DNA of 64,000 bases from Platanthera guangdongensis (GCA_039583875.1 CM077160.1:113789314-113853313); one strand, 5' to 3'; positions 43,742-54,500 are shown, numbered from the stretch's first letter. Notes: generated from the sequence alone by a model not told the origin. Translations and numbers: made by a program.

Positions 43742-45239
43742 TGATGGGGTTCTCCCTGAATATTTTGAGTCATGCCGGGAAGGTTTGGTTCAAGGATTCG
43801 GGGGCAAACCAAATCAGCCAGAGGAGCCGCACCGGAAAGCCAAGCTCACCTGAAAAGTCCCGAAATCACCCTCAAATGGAGTCAAGCACAGGCAACGCCC
43901 ACCAAAGTGCCCCACACGGGTTGAGCATGCGTAGCGTGTACACTCCCACCACTGCACATGGCCATGCGGCTGCGCAAGGCTACACACTGCGCGGACGATG
44001 TGTGGCCACGATTGCGCACCCCATGGCCTGCGGTAGCGCATGGTCGCGCGACCATGCAAGGCCGCACACAACGCGCAACCATGCAGGGTCGTGCACTGCG
44101 CGCGACCGCGCAACATGCGGTCGCGCAACACGCGACACCGTAGGACTGCGCAGTTATGTTGGGCCGCATCCTGAGCGTGCCCTACGCGCGGGCGCACACA
44201 ACACACGCGTATCATGCACGCGTGTGCCTGCGGCGTCCGCTGTTGCTGGTGGCCTCTGCCGCCAGCGATGATCCTTGCCGCCGTCGGTCGCCCCATTCTC
44301 TGTCGGCCGCCACTCGCCGCCGCCAGTCGCCTCCGGCTGCCGCCGCCTCCGGGCACCCTTCCCGGGCTGACCAAACTACCAGGGGTAAGGGAGCACTTCC
44401 GTCATTTAGTCAATTTTGGTGATTCAGGTGTCTGAATCGGAGTGACGCCATTTGCCAACACAATCCGCTCCCCGACATAATTATTGACGCGTCCCTCTAG
44501 AAAATTATAAATAGATTGTATCAAAAATAAGAAAAAATTTGTGAAGAATAACCTGAAATAGATTGTATCAAAAACTTATAATCATTGTATCTTCTTCTTG
44601 GCAATGATTCATCATATACAAAGGATCTAAAACACTTGGTGCCTAAACAATCCTCAGAGATTTGCTGAAAGAGGACTTGTCATTGAAGACTATTCTTCAT
44701 CTGATTTTCTTACTCTCTCTCTCTCTCACTATGTATTTGAGTAAAGAGTTTTAAGAATCCATCTTCAAAAGATTCAAACTTGGTTCTAAGAGTCCCCTTA
44801 CCAAAAGACTCAATCTTTTGTTCTAAGATTCTCCTTCCCAAAATACTCAGTCTTGGTTCAAGATCTCCTTATCAAAAAATCTAGTCTTGGTTCTAAGAGT
44901 CTACTTATCAAAAGACTTAGTTGTTGATCCTGAGAGTCTCCATATCAAAAGACTCTTGTACTAGGATAGTGTATTTCTATCAAGGTCGTAAAAGAGTGGA
45001 TGTACCCAGATTTTGGAAAACCACTATATTTCTTGTATCGTCTATGTTGACATTTTTGTTCTTACTTTCTGCCTTATTTTTTATTGTACTCAACTATCTA
45101 TGGTCATGAATCTGTGGATTCTAATCTAAAATTTTCTAAGTCTAGATAATGGTTTTTGAAAGTATTTTAAATCTCTGTTCACCCCTCCCCCCTCTCTAGA
45201 GAATTCTCGGTGGATCATTCACAAATGCTCACCCTTTCA
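43742..45239 (+). repeat. 3' LTR of element G (about 1.5 kb)
   Basis: It starts TGATGGGGTTCTCCC and ends TGCTCACCCTTTCA. The region 43915-44220 is full of TGCGC, GCGCAAC and CATGC words and includes an exact 20-bp palindrome at 44038-44057 (GCATGGTCGCGCGACCATGC). A TATA box (TATAAATA at 44516-44523) lies downstream. The 176-codon ORF at 43741-44271 is a by-product of this low-complexity region. Confidence 0.7.
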
Positions 45240-46330
45240 ATTTATAATGCTCCAGTTCTTTTCTTATGTCAAAAATTTTATTCAACACTCAAGGGACAGA
45301 CACGCACCTGGTTCCACTCTCTTTGAGATGGAACTATCAACAACTTTGCAGAGTTGGCGCGACAATTCACAAACTAGATCATCGCCAACCACAAAATTTC
45401 GAGAGACCCCTCTCACCTTTAGGAAATAAAATAGAATGAGGGTGAGACCATCAAATATTTTTTACGTTGCTTCTCTGCTGAAGCACGACAAATCTCTGGG
45501 GTCAACCCCGAGCATCTACGCAGCATTTTCCTGGGGGGACACCGCCCAAGTGGGTTCGGTTCGACACTTATGAGGGAGATGATGCCTAGCTACCCAGATC
45601 TCGTGCATTAGGTCGAGACCCATATAGCAGCTGATGAAGCCATCAAGGCCCACGGTCAGTAGTTTGAAGGTATTCAGAGGAGGAGGGAAAGAGCAAGATC
45701 CCAAAAGGCAAGAAGAATGATGCAACTAGGAGCGTTACAATGATGGACGTGGCTGAGACTCTTGGAGAGATCAGGGTTCGCAACCTCCACGAGTTTACAC
45801 TCCACTGAACACATCCAGAACATTGTGCTTTATGCCATCCAAAACAACCCAACATTACAGAGGCCAAGAGCACTTCACCTGAATCCCAGAAATGATTATT
45901 TGAAGTTTTGTGAGTTCCACCATGCGACCGGGCACACCATTTAAGAATTTACAAGAGTGAAGGAGGAGATTGAGCGTCTTGTCAAGTATGGGCTCCTTGG
46001 AAGATTCTTGCAAGGGTAGGTACATGACCAGCAGACACCGCGTAGACCAGCAAGAGACCGACCATCCACACCTCAAGGGGCAGCTGGCGGAAGGCAAATG
46101 GTGGAGAATGTTGAGACCGTTGTTAAGTCCCCCGTTCTAGTCGCACAAATACTCCCAATTGGCAGATTTGGGAGGGGTCATGAAGAAGAGAAGCTCAAGA
46201 AGTACATAACCATCACCTTTCTGGAGGAGAACCTTAAGGGGTTACATGTGCCGCACCAGGACACAGTCATGATCAACAGAGGGATCGACGACCCCTGTTA
46301 CAATATAAAAAAGGATCCTAGTAAATAAAG
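45240..46330 (+). pseudogene. gag: Gag (element I), broken
   Basis: The frame enters mid-domain with YNAPVLFLCQKFYSTLKGQ, then TRTWFHSL and DGTINNFAELARQFTN, a clear Retrotrans_gag core. KYFLRCFSAEARQISGVNPEHLR follows. A Tat-type FCEFHHATGHT motif lies near 45910. The rest (KKYITITFLEENLKGLHVPHQDTVMINR) enters the protease leader. Stops occur near 45303, 45347, 45420 and others. Confidence 0.8.
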
Positions 46331-46362
46331 AAAGCTATGTTGACGTTCTGTTCCTTTCCACC
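46331..46362 (+). pseudogene. Protease, first part (element I), before insertion J
   Basis: The active-site region reads ILVNKESYVDVLFLST, aligned to ILVDNGSSADILF. The catalytic Asp-Asn-Gly is now Asn-Lys-Glu. The frame breaks at TSD CCACC, where J entered. Confidence 0.7.
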
Positions 46363-48245
46363 TGTTAAAATTCAACAAACCGCAGACGCCCCCTTGGATA
46401 CCCTGCTGAAAACTCAACAAACCGAAGGAGAATACACCCACTTATATGTTGAAAGTTTTCCCGGATCGTGGAGTTAACAGTGGTTATCTCAACAAGGCAG
46501 TAACAACCAGCAACACATGCAGCACAAGCTTCTTTATTGATCAAGAGCAAACTTCTTTACAAGGCGAGACATACATGGCGAGACATGCTTCACCAAAACC
46601 CAACACCGGGAGAGCAGAGACAGTTACAAAAACAAGAACAAAAACAAGCCGCGCGGACTCAAACAATCAAGCCGCCGACCTACTGCTGTGGAGTCCGCTC
46701 AGTCCGCCAGGTCGCCAGACCGCAATCCAAGCCGCGCGGACTCACCCTTACTCCAATGCTTAGCTCTTCACCGCCGGTCTGCACGCCGCCAGACCGCACA
46801 AGCTGCGCCACCGAATGGAACAGTCCGCCAAAACCGGCGACTTCCTGAACCCCGAACCAAGTCGCCAAAGAGAAGACCGCCTGGCCGCTATCCGCGACCT
46901 GCTGTTTACCGCCTGTTGCTTAACCGCAGAGTCCGCACTGTCCCTGACCGCAATCAGAGCCAAGTCCTGGCTTTCCAGCGCTATCCGCACAACCTGCACA
47001 GCACAACCGGGTCAACTCTATCCGCGCGGACACAAAGTCCAGGCCGCAGCAACTTACACGAGCTCAATTACTGTTCACTTACTTCGGTCTAGGTTCCGTT
47101 GATTCCTGATGTGACATGGGTCCTATTTATAGGCACGACGATGAGTATGGTCACCGCCCTAGTCGATAGGATCACCGCCACATCCCGCAGCAAGAACTTA
47201 TGTGTCCGCCAGCCCGCGGACACACATGCCAGTTCGCCGCCCTGTGCAGATAGCCAGTCCGCCCCAGCTTCTCCAAGGCCGGACTCCAATATCCAGTCCG
47301 CCTTGCCGCCAGAGACCAAGCCAGGACCACCACAGCCGGACTCCACAACAGCCGTATCCGCCATTCTGCGGACAAGGCATCAGCCCGCAAAACCCGAGCC
47401 CGCAACCGCGCCATCAAGGCACCTGCCGGACTCAGCGGATACCCGGCTATCGTCCGCATATCCCAAGTCCATTACCTCAACTCCAAGGCACCTCCGGACT
47501 TAGCGGACACGCCAATCCAGTCCGCTAACAGCAGACCCCAGTCCGCGTATACAGCGAACTCCAGTCCGCTTCCCTGAGTCCATAACCTCATCACAAGGCT
47601 CAACCGGACTCAGCGGACTCCGGCTCCAGTCCGCACGCTCCTGCACAAGCAATCCTCCAGTCCGCATATCCCCAAGCTAGCACACAAGGCAACAACACTT
47701 CTACTAAGCTTGGCGGACTGAGAAACCAGCCCGCGCTCCACTGCGCGATCTCCCCGGACTGAGCCATCCTGGACTTGGTTCAATTCCCACCAAGTCCAGT
47801 CCACTGGCCGCAAGGGCCAGTCCGCACTTACTGGCGGACACTGGATCTAGCCCGCCATACCGGGCGACCTCCAGTTCCTGTCCGCGCTGACCGGCGGTCT
47901 CCACGGCTTCCACTTGCCGCTTCACTAGAGCAAGACCAAGGCATCTGCCAAACCGGTCTGCCGAGCTCCAGTTCTTCAGTCCGCTTCAAGCCGGACTCCG
48001 CGGATAACATTCCTATCCGCCCGGTTACTTCCTGGGAGTAAACCGCCTGCTGAGCATACACTGGCCTGTCAGACCGCCGCTGCTGTCCGCGCAGTCCGCG
48101 CGAACAGACCGCCCAGGCCGCCACAGAGCAAACCGCCTGCAACATCCCTGCCGACCTAGCAGTCCGCCAACCCAGTCCGCGTAGTCCGCGCGGATAGGTT
48201 TCCCAAGCCTTCCATTCACCCACTTTCACTTCACAGAATTCAACA
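46363..48245 (-). repeat. 3' LTR of element J (1883 bp, minus strand)
   Basis: Differences from 50578-52461 seen by eye are one A/G near 46450, one inserted base in CCGCCAAAACC near 46829, and one A/G near 47694. The TATA box lies at 47124-47131. The last part of J's ORF (to 47828) is encoded in this LTR. Confidence 0.95.
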
Positions 48246-50491
48246 CTCCCCCTTGAAGTGAGAAGTGGTGAATAACTCCAGCAGCTCCCGTAACCTTGCA
48301 CCTGGTCCTTCCGATAGCATCTACGAAGAGATGTCCAAGACATAGTCCTCGCCCCGCATATCATGGACCATGAGGGAGCCCTCCAGCATCTCCCAAAAGG
48401 AGCCATGCTTCCCTCTGCCTTCTTCAGCTTCAACCTCCACTCATGCATCACAGGAGTATCACCAACTTCCTTGGACCCAGAAGCCCAAGCCTCGTTGCCT
48501 CTGAGAGAAGTCACCTCATCAGACTTGGTGTCAACCACCTCCTTGATTCTAGTGGGGTCATCACAGCCAGAAGTCCCTTGCTCGACCTGAGGGCTAACAA
48601 GGAAACACGGGACCAAGTCCGCCGTGTTCCCTTCGCTATATCGAGCTGGTGGCTTACTGATCCTCTTCGATCTCCGAAGAACCTGATCATGGCTAACCAC
48701 CTCCGCTGCTTTTGAACCAGCTCCGTTCCCGGGCAAACCCGGAACAATGCTCCCTTTGTTCCCTGAACAAGACGCCTCCTTACTGGAACCAAGAGCACCT
48801 GGAGCAATGCTCCCCCTGCTACCTGAACCAGAAGACTCCCCTCTTGAACATGAACTGCCTGGAACATCGCTCCTCTTGCTTCCTGAACAGGAAGCCTCCG
48901 CCTTTGAGCCAGAAGGTCCTGGAGCATCGCTCCCCCTTCTTCCCGACTCTGACGCCTTTGCCCCGGAGCTAGAACAACCTGGAGCACCTGGTGACTCAGG
49001 CAACTCCACTTCCTTAGCAGCAGCCTCCTTCAGCCCACCATCTAACCTGCTTATTTCTAGCTCCACATAAGAGCTACCCCAATACGACGTCAACTCATCA
49101 AAGACAATGTCTCTCGACACTATGAGTTTCTTCGTCGCAGGATCCATACACCTCCATCTTCTTCTCTGCTCATCATACCCAACAAAGACTAGCTTTGTTT
49201 TGAGAGCACCCGGAGAATGTATATAGCAGGTAGATCCAAACACCCGAAGGTGCTTCACTGAGGGCTTCACTCCGAACATTAGCTCATAAGGAGTCTTCAT
49301 TATGATCGGACTAAGAGGCATCCGGTTGATGACATGAGTAGCACAGGCTATTCCCTCCGCCCAAAGAGCCTTCGGAACGCCTTTACTCCGAAGCCAACAC
49401 TTGCAGGTCTCCGTTAACCAACGGATCATCCGAGCTGCAACACTACCCTGTTGTGAAGTATGTCCACAAGAAGGCTCCATCCGGATCCCTTGCTTCCTGC
49501 AAAAGCGTGAGAACTCGGTTGAGTCAAACTCACCACCGAAACCTGTCCTCAACACCTTGATCCTCCGGCCAAGCTGGCCTTCGACAAGCTTCTTGAACTC
49601 CACAAACAAGCGTACCATGTTGGACTTCTCCTTCATAAAGTATACCCAAGTATACCCAGAATAGTCATCAACCAATATCAGCATGAACCTGCTGCCTCCA
49701 AGACTGGCCGTGACGGTCGGTCCCACCAGAACACAATGGACAACCGCCAATGGTGCATTACTCCTGGATTGTGCTTTGTTGACCATGAAGCGATAGGCTC
49801 CACTTTCCTGACATCCCGCACACCCCCGACCATCGCCATAGGATGACAATCTAGGCAAGCCTCTTACGAGTCTTCTTTCCGCCATTGCTTTCAGCTTGTC
49901 CATCCCTACATGCCCCAGTCTTTCATGCCAGATAGCTGCACTATCCTTGGCATCCAGCCGATCAGATCCAGAACTAGTTGAAGTCCCAACTACGTTCTTC
50001 TCCTTCCTCCCTACCTGAGCAACGTTCGCCGAGAGCAAGGTAACCTTGCACTCCTTCCGAAGATGACCTTGCTGCTTGCATTTATAGTACCGTGGTCCTT
50101 CCTTCCTCTTCCTATCATGCCTAGGAGAAACACTCCTTTCTTCCTGATATGAAGTAGAGGGACCATCATCCGCAGCAACCTCCTTCACCTTCTTCCTGAA
50201 CAACCCATCAAGGGAAGTCCAAACCTCCGCAGCTGACCGACATCCACTGATGTGGTCCAAGAGCTCCGATGAGATCACCTGCTTGAGAATAGACTCCGCT
50301 TTCGCATTTGCCTCCTTCCAAGCTCTCATCGCCTCAGCATTGCCAGCAGTATCCTCTTGTCTTCCTGCTCCGCATACAACCTCCCAAAGGTCCTCGCCAA
50401 GAAGAAAGCTCTTCATACAGGACTTCCACCGTTCACAGTTCGTCTCTGTAAGACGATCAATACCAAGACAACTTGCATTCTCCACTGCCAT
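47828..50491 (-). CDS. Gag-integrase fusion ORF of element J, catalytic residues lost
   Basis: A single 887-codon frame starts at the ATG MAVENASCLGIDRL. Gag comes first (NCERWKSCMKSFLLGEDLWEVV), then a zinc knuckle with Tyr for its first Cys (YYKCKQQGHLRKEC). The pre-integrase HHCC is intact (WHERLGHVGMDKL, CAGCQE). In the integrase core the first Asp is Val (VVHCVLVGP, 49730-49732), the second is Gly (VLRTGFGGEF, 49541-49543), and the Glu is Ala (QQGSVAARMIR, 49433-49435). A Ser/Gly/Pro repeat of about 20-residue units and RRSKRISKPPARY follow. No RT or RNase H is present. The last 139 codons lie in the 3' LTR. Upstream in-frame ATGs exist; MAVEN is chosen by family similarity. Confidence 0.85.
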   Translation of the reverse strand: MAVENASCLGIDRLTETNCERWKSCMKSFLLGEDLWEVVCGAGRQEDTAGNAEAMRAWKEANAKAESILKQVISSELLDHISGCRSAAEVWTSLDGLFRKKVKEVAADDGPSTSYQEERSVSPRHDRKRKEGPRYYKCKQQGHLRKECKVTLLSANVAQVGRKEKNVVGTSTSSGSDRLDAKDSAAIWHERLGHVGMDKLKAMAERRLVRGLPRLSSYGDGRGCAGCQESGAYRFMVNKAQSRSNAPLAVVHCVLVGPTVTASLGGSRFMLILVDDYSGYTWVYFMKEKSNMVRLFVEFKKLVEGQLGRRIKVLRTGFGGEFDSTEFSRFCRKQGIRMEPSCGHTSQQGSVAARMIRWLTETCKCWLRSKGVPKALWAEGIACATHVINRMPLSPIIMKTPYELMFGVKPSVKHLRVFGSTCYIHSPGALKTKLVFVGYDEQRRRWRCMDPATKKLIVSRDIVFDELTSYWGSSYVELEISRLDGGLKEAAAKEVELPESPGAPGCSSSGAKASESGRRGSDAPGPSGSKAEASCSGSKRSDVPGSSCSRGESSGSGSRGSIAPGALGSSKEASCSGNKGSIVPGLPGNGAGSKAAEVVSHDQVLRRSKRISKPPARYSEGNTADLVPCFLVSPQVEQGTSGCDDPTRIKEVVDTKSDEVTSLRGNEAWASGSKEVGDTPVMHEWRLKLKKAEGSMAPFGRCWRAPSWSMICGARTMSWTSLRRCYRKDQVQGYGSCWSYSPLLTSRGSVEFCEVKVGEWKAWETYPRGLRGLGWRTARSAGMLQAVCSVAAWAVCSRGLRGQQRRSDRPVYAQQAVYSQEVTGRIGMLSAESGLKRTEELELGRPVWQMPWSCSSEAASGSRGDRRSARTGTGGRPVWRARSSVRQ
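48620..49020 (-). repeat. Ser/Gly/Pro-rich repeat encoded in J
   Basis: The minus-strand frame encodes units such as SGSKAEASCSGSKRSDVPG, SSCSRGESSGSGSRGSIAPG and ALGSSKEASCSGNKGSIVPG, each about 20 residues and 60 bp. It is the disordered linker that separates INT from RT in Copia polyproteins, enlarged by repetition. Confidence 0.8.
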
Positions 50492-50577
50492 GGTTCTACC
50501 ACTGGTTTCCTCGACAGACGAGCAACTACCTCCATTGAGCACTGCTTGACCACTCCAACAACCTCCCTCTGATACCA

Positions 50578-52461
50578 TGTTAAAATTCAACAAACCGCAG
50601 ACGCCCCCTTGGATACCCTGCTGAAAACTCAACAAACCGAAGGAGAATACGCCCACTTATATGTTGAAAGTTTTCCCGGATCGTGGAGTTAACAGTGGTT
50701 ATCTCAACAAGGCAGTAACAACCAGCAACACATGCAGCACAAGCTTCTTTATTGATCAAGAGCAAACTTCTTTACAAGGCGAGACATACATGGCGAGACA
50801 TGCTTCACCAAAACCCAACACCGGGAGAGCAGAGACAGTTACAAAAACAAGAACAAAAACAAGCCGCGCGGACTCAAACAATCAAGCCGCCGACCTACTG
50901 CTGTGGAGTCCGCTCAGTCCGCCAGGTCGCCAGACCGCAATCCAAGCCGCGCGGACTCACCCTTACTCCAATGCTTAGCTCTTCACCGCCGGTCTGCACG
51001 CCGCCAGACCGCACAAGCTGCGCCACCGAATGGAACAGTCCGCCAGAAACCGGCGACTTCCTGAACCCCGAACCAAGTCGCCAAAGAGAAGACCGCCTGG
51101 CCGCTATCCGCGACCTGCTGTTTACCGCCTGTTGCTTAACCGCAGAGTCCGCACTGTCCCTGACCGCAATCAGAGCCAAGTCCTGGCTTTCCAGCGCTAT
51201 CCGCACAACCTGCACAGCACAACCGGGTCAACTCTATCCGCGCGGACACAAAGTCCAGGCCGCAGCAACTTACACGAGCTCAATTACTGTTCACTTACTT
51301 CGGTCTAGGTTCCGTTGATTCCTGATGTGACATGGGTCCTATTTATAGGCACGACGATGAGTATGGTCACCGCCCTAGTCGATAGGATCACCGCCACATC
51401 CCGCAGCAAGAACTTATGTGTCCGCCAGCCCGCGGACACACATGCCAGTTCGCCGCCCTGTGCAGATAGCCAGTCCGCCCCAGCTTCTCCAAGGCCGGAC
51501 TCCAATATCCAGTCCGCCTTGCCGCCAGAGACCAAGCCAGGACCACCACAGCCGGACTCCACAACAGCCGTATCCGCCATTCTGCGGACAAGGCATCAGC
51601 CCGCAAAACCCGAGCCCGCAACCGCGCCATCAAGGCACCTGCCGGACTCAGCGGATACCCGGCTATCGTCCGCATATCCCAAGTCCATTACCTCAACTCC
51701 AAGGCACCTCCGGACTTAGCGGACACGCCAATCCAGTCCGCTAACAGCAGACCCCAGTCCGCGTATACAGCGAACTCCAGTCCGCTTCCCTGAGTCCATA
51801 ACCTCATCACAAGGCTCAACCGGACTCAGCGGACTCCGGCTCCAGTCCGCACGCTCCTGCACAAGCAATCCTCCAGTCCGCATATCCCCAAGCTAGCACA
51901 CAAGGCAACAGCACTTCTACTAAGCTTGGCGGACTGAGAAACCAGCCCGCGCTCCACTGCGCGATCTCCCCGGACTGAGCCATCCTGGACTTGGTTCAAT
52001 TCCCACCAAGTCCAGTCCACTGGCCGCAAGGGCCAGTCCGCACTTACTGGCGGACACTGGATCTAGCCCGCCATACCGGGCGACCTCCAGTTCCTGTCCG
52101 CGCTGACCGGCGGTCTCCACGGCTTCCACTTGCCGCTTCACTAGAGCAAGACCAAGGCATCTGCCAAACCGGTCTGCCGAGCTCCAGTTCTTCAGTCCGC
52201 TTCAAGCCGGACTCCGCGGATAACATTCCTATCCGCCCGGTTACTTCCTGGGAGTAAACCGCCTGCTGAGCATACACTGGCCTGTCAGACCGCCGCTGCT
52301 GTCCGCGCAGTCCGCGCGAACAGACCGCCCAGGCCGCCACAGAGCAAACCGCCTGCAACATCCCTGCCGACCTAGCAGTCCGCCAACCCAGTCCGCGTAG
52401 TCCGCGCGGATAGGTTTCCCAAGCCTTCCATTCACCCACTTTCACTTCACAGAATTCAACA
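50578..52461 (-). repeat. 5' LTR of element J (1884 bp, minus strand)
   Basis: On the plus strand it reads TGTTAAAATTCAACAAACC to AGAATTCAACA. It is rich in AGTCCGC/GCGGACT words and TCCGCGCGGA palindromes, many of them upstream (in element sense) of TATAAATA at 51340-51347. Plus-strand ORFs across it are duplicated exactly in the other LTR and are not genes. Confidence 0.95.
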
Positions 52462-52466
52462 CCACC

Positions 52467-52720
52467 CTCCAAAGTATGAAACTTACCAGGGAGCAACTTG
52501 GACCAGCATCAGGGCCCATCTACGATTTTGATAATCACCTCGTCCTGATTTAGGGAATGATTACCCTCCCATTCACAGTAGGCGAGTTTAAAAAATAAGC
52601 AACACAAGAGATCCAATTTGTAGTCATAGATTTCCGTTCTGCTTACAATGCCATTTTTGAAGACCAATCCAGACCATCTTCAGAGGAGCCTCATCTATCC
52701 TGCACTTAGCCATGGAATTT
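52467..52720 (+). pseudogene. Protease, second part (element I), after insertion J
   Basis: The frame resumes after TSD CCACC as LQSMKLTREQLGPASGPIYDF, then MITLPFTVGEF, and FVVIDFRSAYNAIFEDQ, the flap-side end of a Tat-type protease. A stop occurs near 52552. Confidence 0.75.
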
Positions 52721-52829
52721 TAAACCACTAGAGGAATGTGAGTTGTTCGTGGAAACTAGGAGGCAGCTGAACCTGCTATCTAAAGTAGGATCAGTTTGCA
52801 AAGGTGATCGCACTCAGTATAAATAACTT

Positions 52830-53720
52830 TGATTTGCAAGATGAAGCTACGCGGTAGCGCGAGGAGCTCATTGAAGGTCTAGTGGAGGTGTCGCTCTTCC
52901 GGCAAGATCCGAATCTTGTGGTGAAAGTTAGATCCCTCCTATCCCAGGAAGAGCGAGTGGGGTATGATGTTTTGCTCCGCACAAACAAAGACGTCTTTGC
53001 TTGGAGCCCAGAAGACATACCCGGAGTAGCCCCAAAAGTTATTATTCATTCTTTAAACATTAATCTTCTTGCAGACCGGTGATCTAGAAGAAGCAGAGCA
53101 TCCCCCTGAGCGACTTCAAGAAAACAAAGAAGAGTTAGCGAAGCTCCTAGAAGCAAGATTCATTTGCGAACCAGAGTACCTGGTGTGACCAGCAAACACA
53201 CTCATATTGAAGAAGACTTCTAGGAAGTGGAGAATGTGCGCCGATTATAGCAATCTGAACCAGACATACCCAAAGGATAGTTTCACACTTCCATGAATTT
53301 ATCAGCTCATCAACGCAATAGCCAGGCACGAGCTCCTCGGCTTCATGGGCACATACTCATGATACAACCAGATAAGGATGAATCCTATCGACGAGAAACA
53401 CACTGCCTTCCAAATTGATAAAGGAGTCTGCTGCTATAAGGTGATACCCTTCGGCCTTAAAATGTCAAAGTTGTCTACAAAGGTTAATGAATTAGGTGTT
53501 TAAGGACCTCATTGGGAAGTCGATGGAGGTATATGTGGATGATATGTTGGTGAAAAACATCCACTTATGCGACCTAGAGAAGTCCTTTCAACTCCTTTGC
53601 CGCTTTTAAATGTGGCTCAATCCCAACAAATGCGCATTTGGTGTGACGATAGGGACGTTCCTGGGTTTTATGGTAACCCATAGGTGAATTGAGGCAAACC
53701 CTAAGAAGATCAAGGCACTG
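52830..53720 (+). pseudogene. Gypsy reverse transcriptase (element I), broken
   Basis: The N-terminal motif FAWSPEDIPGVAPKVIIHSLNI is followed, after a stop at 53080, by WRMCADYSNLNQTYPKDSF and, near 53390, IDEKHTAFQIDKGVCCYKVIPFGLK. The catalytic MEVYVDDMLVKN is readable at about 53525-53560 after a frameshift. NPNKCAFGV and TFLGFMV follow. At least five stops or shifts are present. Confidence 0.8.
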
Positions 53721-54330
53721 GAAGATATGTCGTCACCTCGGTCCATCAAGAATATACAACATCTAAATGAGAGGATTGCCATACTCTCTCATTTTATAGT
53801 CCGGACGGGAGACAAGTACCTCCCCTTATTCAAGATACTCCAGGGGTGTGCCACTCTGGCTTTCAGTGGAAGGATGAGTTTAGACAGCCTTCAAACTCCT
53901 CAAATAATAACTGGCCTCGCCTCCGCTCCAGTCAAAGCATGTCACCGAAGAAGTCTTGTTATTATATCTGATATTATCTCCAAGCACCCTCAGCTCAGTG
54001 CTCATCAAGGAGGAAGGATCCTTTCAATGTCCTATCTACTATCTTAACAAGGTCCTCACCGACACCGAGACTAGATACCCAGCAGTGGACAAGACAACCT
54101 TAGCTTTTGTCTTCTCGGTGAGAAAACTTTGTCCCTACTTTCAGGCTCATACAATAAAAGTGCTGATGCACTGTCATTGCGAGCAATCTTCTAGAAGCCG
54201 AAGGTCTCTGAAAGGCTAGTAAAATGGGTGGTTAAGCTCGACGAATTCGACATCCAGTTCCAACCGCGACCGAACATCAAGTCCCAAGTTCTCTCCAATT
54301 TCATTGTGGACTACACCATTCCCTAAGAGA
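53720..54330 (+). pseudogene. First RNase H (element I), broken
   Basis: The connection SSPRSIKNIQHLNERIAILSHF leads to the RNase H piece LLYLILSPSTLSSVLIKEEG. As in E, the Asp expected early in the domain is not found. YYLNKVLTDTETRYPAVDKT and FVFSVRKLCPYFQAHTIKV are in frame at 53956-54219. KLDEFDIQFQPRPNIKSQVL closes it. Confidence 0.75.
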
Positions 54331-54500
54331 CAACTCATACTTGAGATATTATCGCCACTTGTTGGACTCTCTACGCCAATGGTACTTCAGGATTCAAAGT
54401 ACCCGGATCCGGATTGCGCCTCATGAGTCTTGAAGAAATCTCCATGGATTATGGCCTCAAACTGAAGTTCTCAGCCACCAATAATATTACGGAGTATGAG
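54331..54500 (+). pseudogene. Archaeal-type RNase H, first part (element I), before insertion K
   Basis: WTLYANGTSGFKVPGSGL (normally WTLYVDGTS, so the first Asp is Asn) leads to RLMSLEEISMDYGLKLKFSATNNITEYE. The Glu of the TEYE motif is the last codon before K. The end ATGAG is the TSD. Confidence 0.8.

Larger units (their letters stand above)
36514..45239 (+). mobile_element. Element G: LTR retrotransposon remnant with 60-bp array, holding H
   Basis: Its visible parts are the two halves of the 60-bp array (36514-37047 and 42345-42600), a decayed non-coding region, a PPT-like TTAGGGGCAT, and an LTR (43742-45239). Coding parts are not visible. By analogy with A and E (array between pol and 3' LTR) it may be Gypsy, but the LTR's U5 end (CACCCC...CTAGAGAATTC) also resembles Sirevirus-type Copia LTRs. 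The superfamily is left open. The LTR's end lies inside the gag of I. Confidence 0.6.
46363..52461 (-). mobile_element. Element J: young, non-autonomous Copia derivative (6.1 kb, minus strand)
   Basis: Two LTRs of 1883 and 1884 bp, TSD CCACC (46358-46362 and 52462-52466), an iMet primer site (minus TGGTATCAGAG at 50567-50577) and a PPT (minus CTTCAAGGGGGAG, just above 48245) define a complete element. The 2.3-kb internal region encodes only Gag and an integrase-like domain; RT and RNase H are missing. I found three differences between the LTRs, so this insertion is recent. It must have been copied with enzymes from elsewhere. Confidence 0.95.

Noticed and set aside
43741..44271. 176-codon ORF in G's LTR, and its minus-strand partner
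   Set aside because: Produced by TGCGC/CATGC low-complexity sequence inside an LTR; it starts at the LTR border and has no domain.
46537..47528. Several plus-strand ORFs of 80-134 codons, repeated at 50752-51744
   Set aside because: They lie in the two LTRs of J and are identical because the LTRs are; composition reflects AGTCCGC words, not coding.
50567..50577. tRNA-like match
   Set aside because: Only the 3'-end complement of iMet tRNA is present, i.e. a primer site; no cloverleaf. The same holds at 7941, 37479 and 56701.
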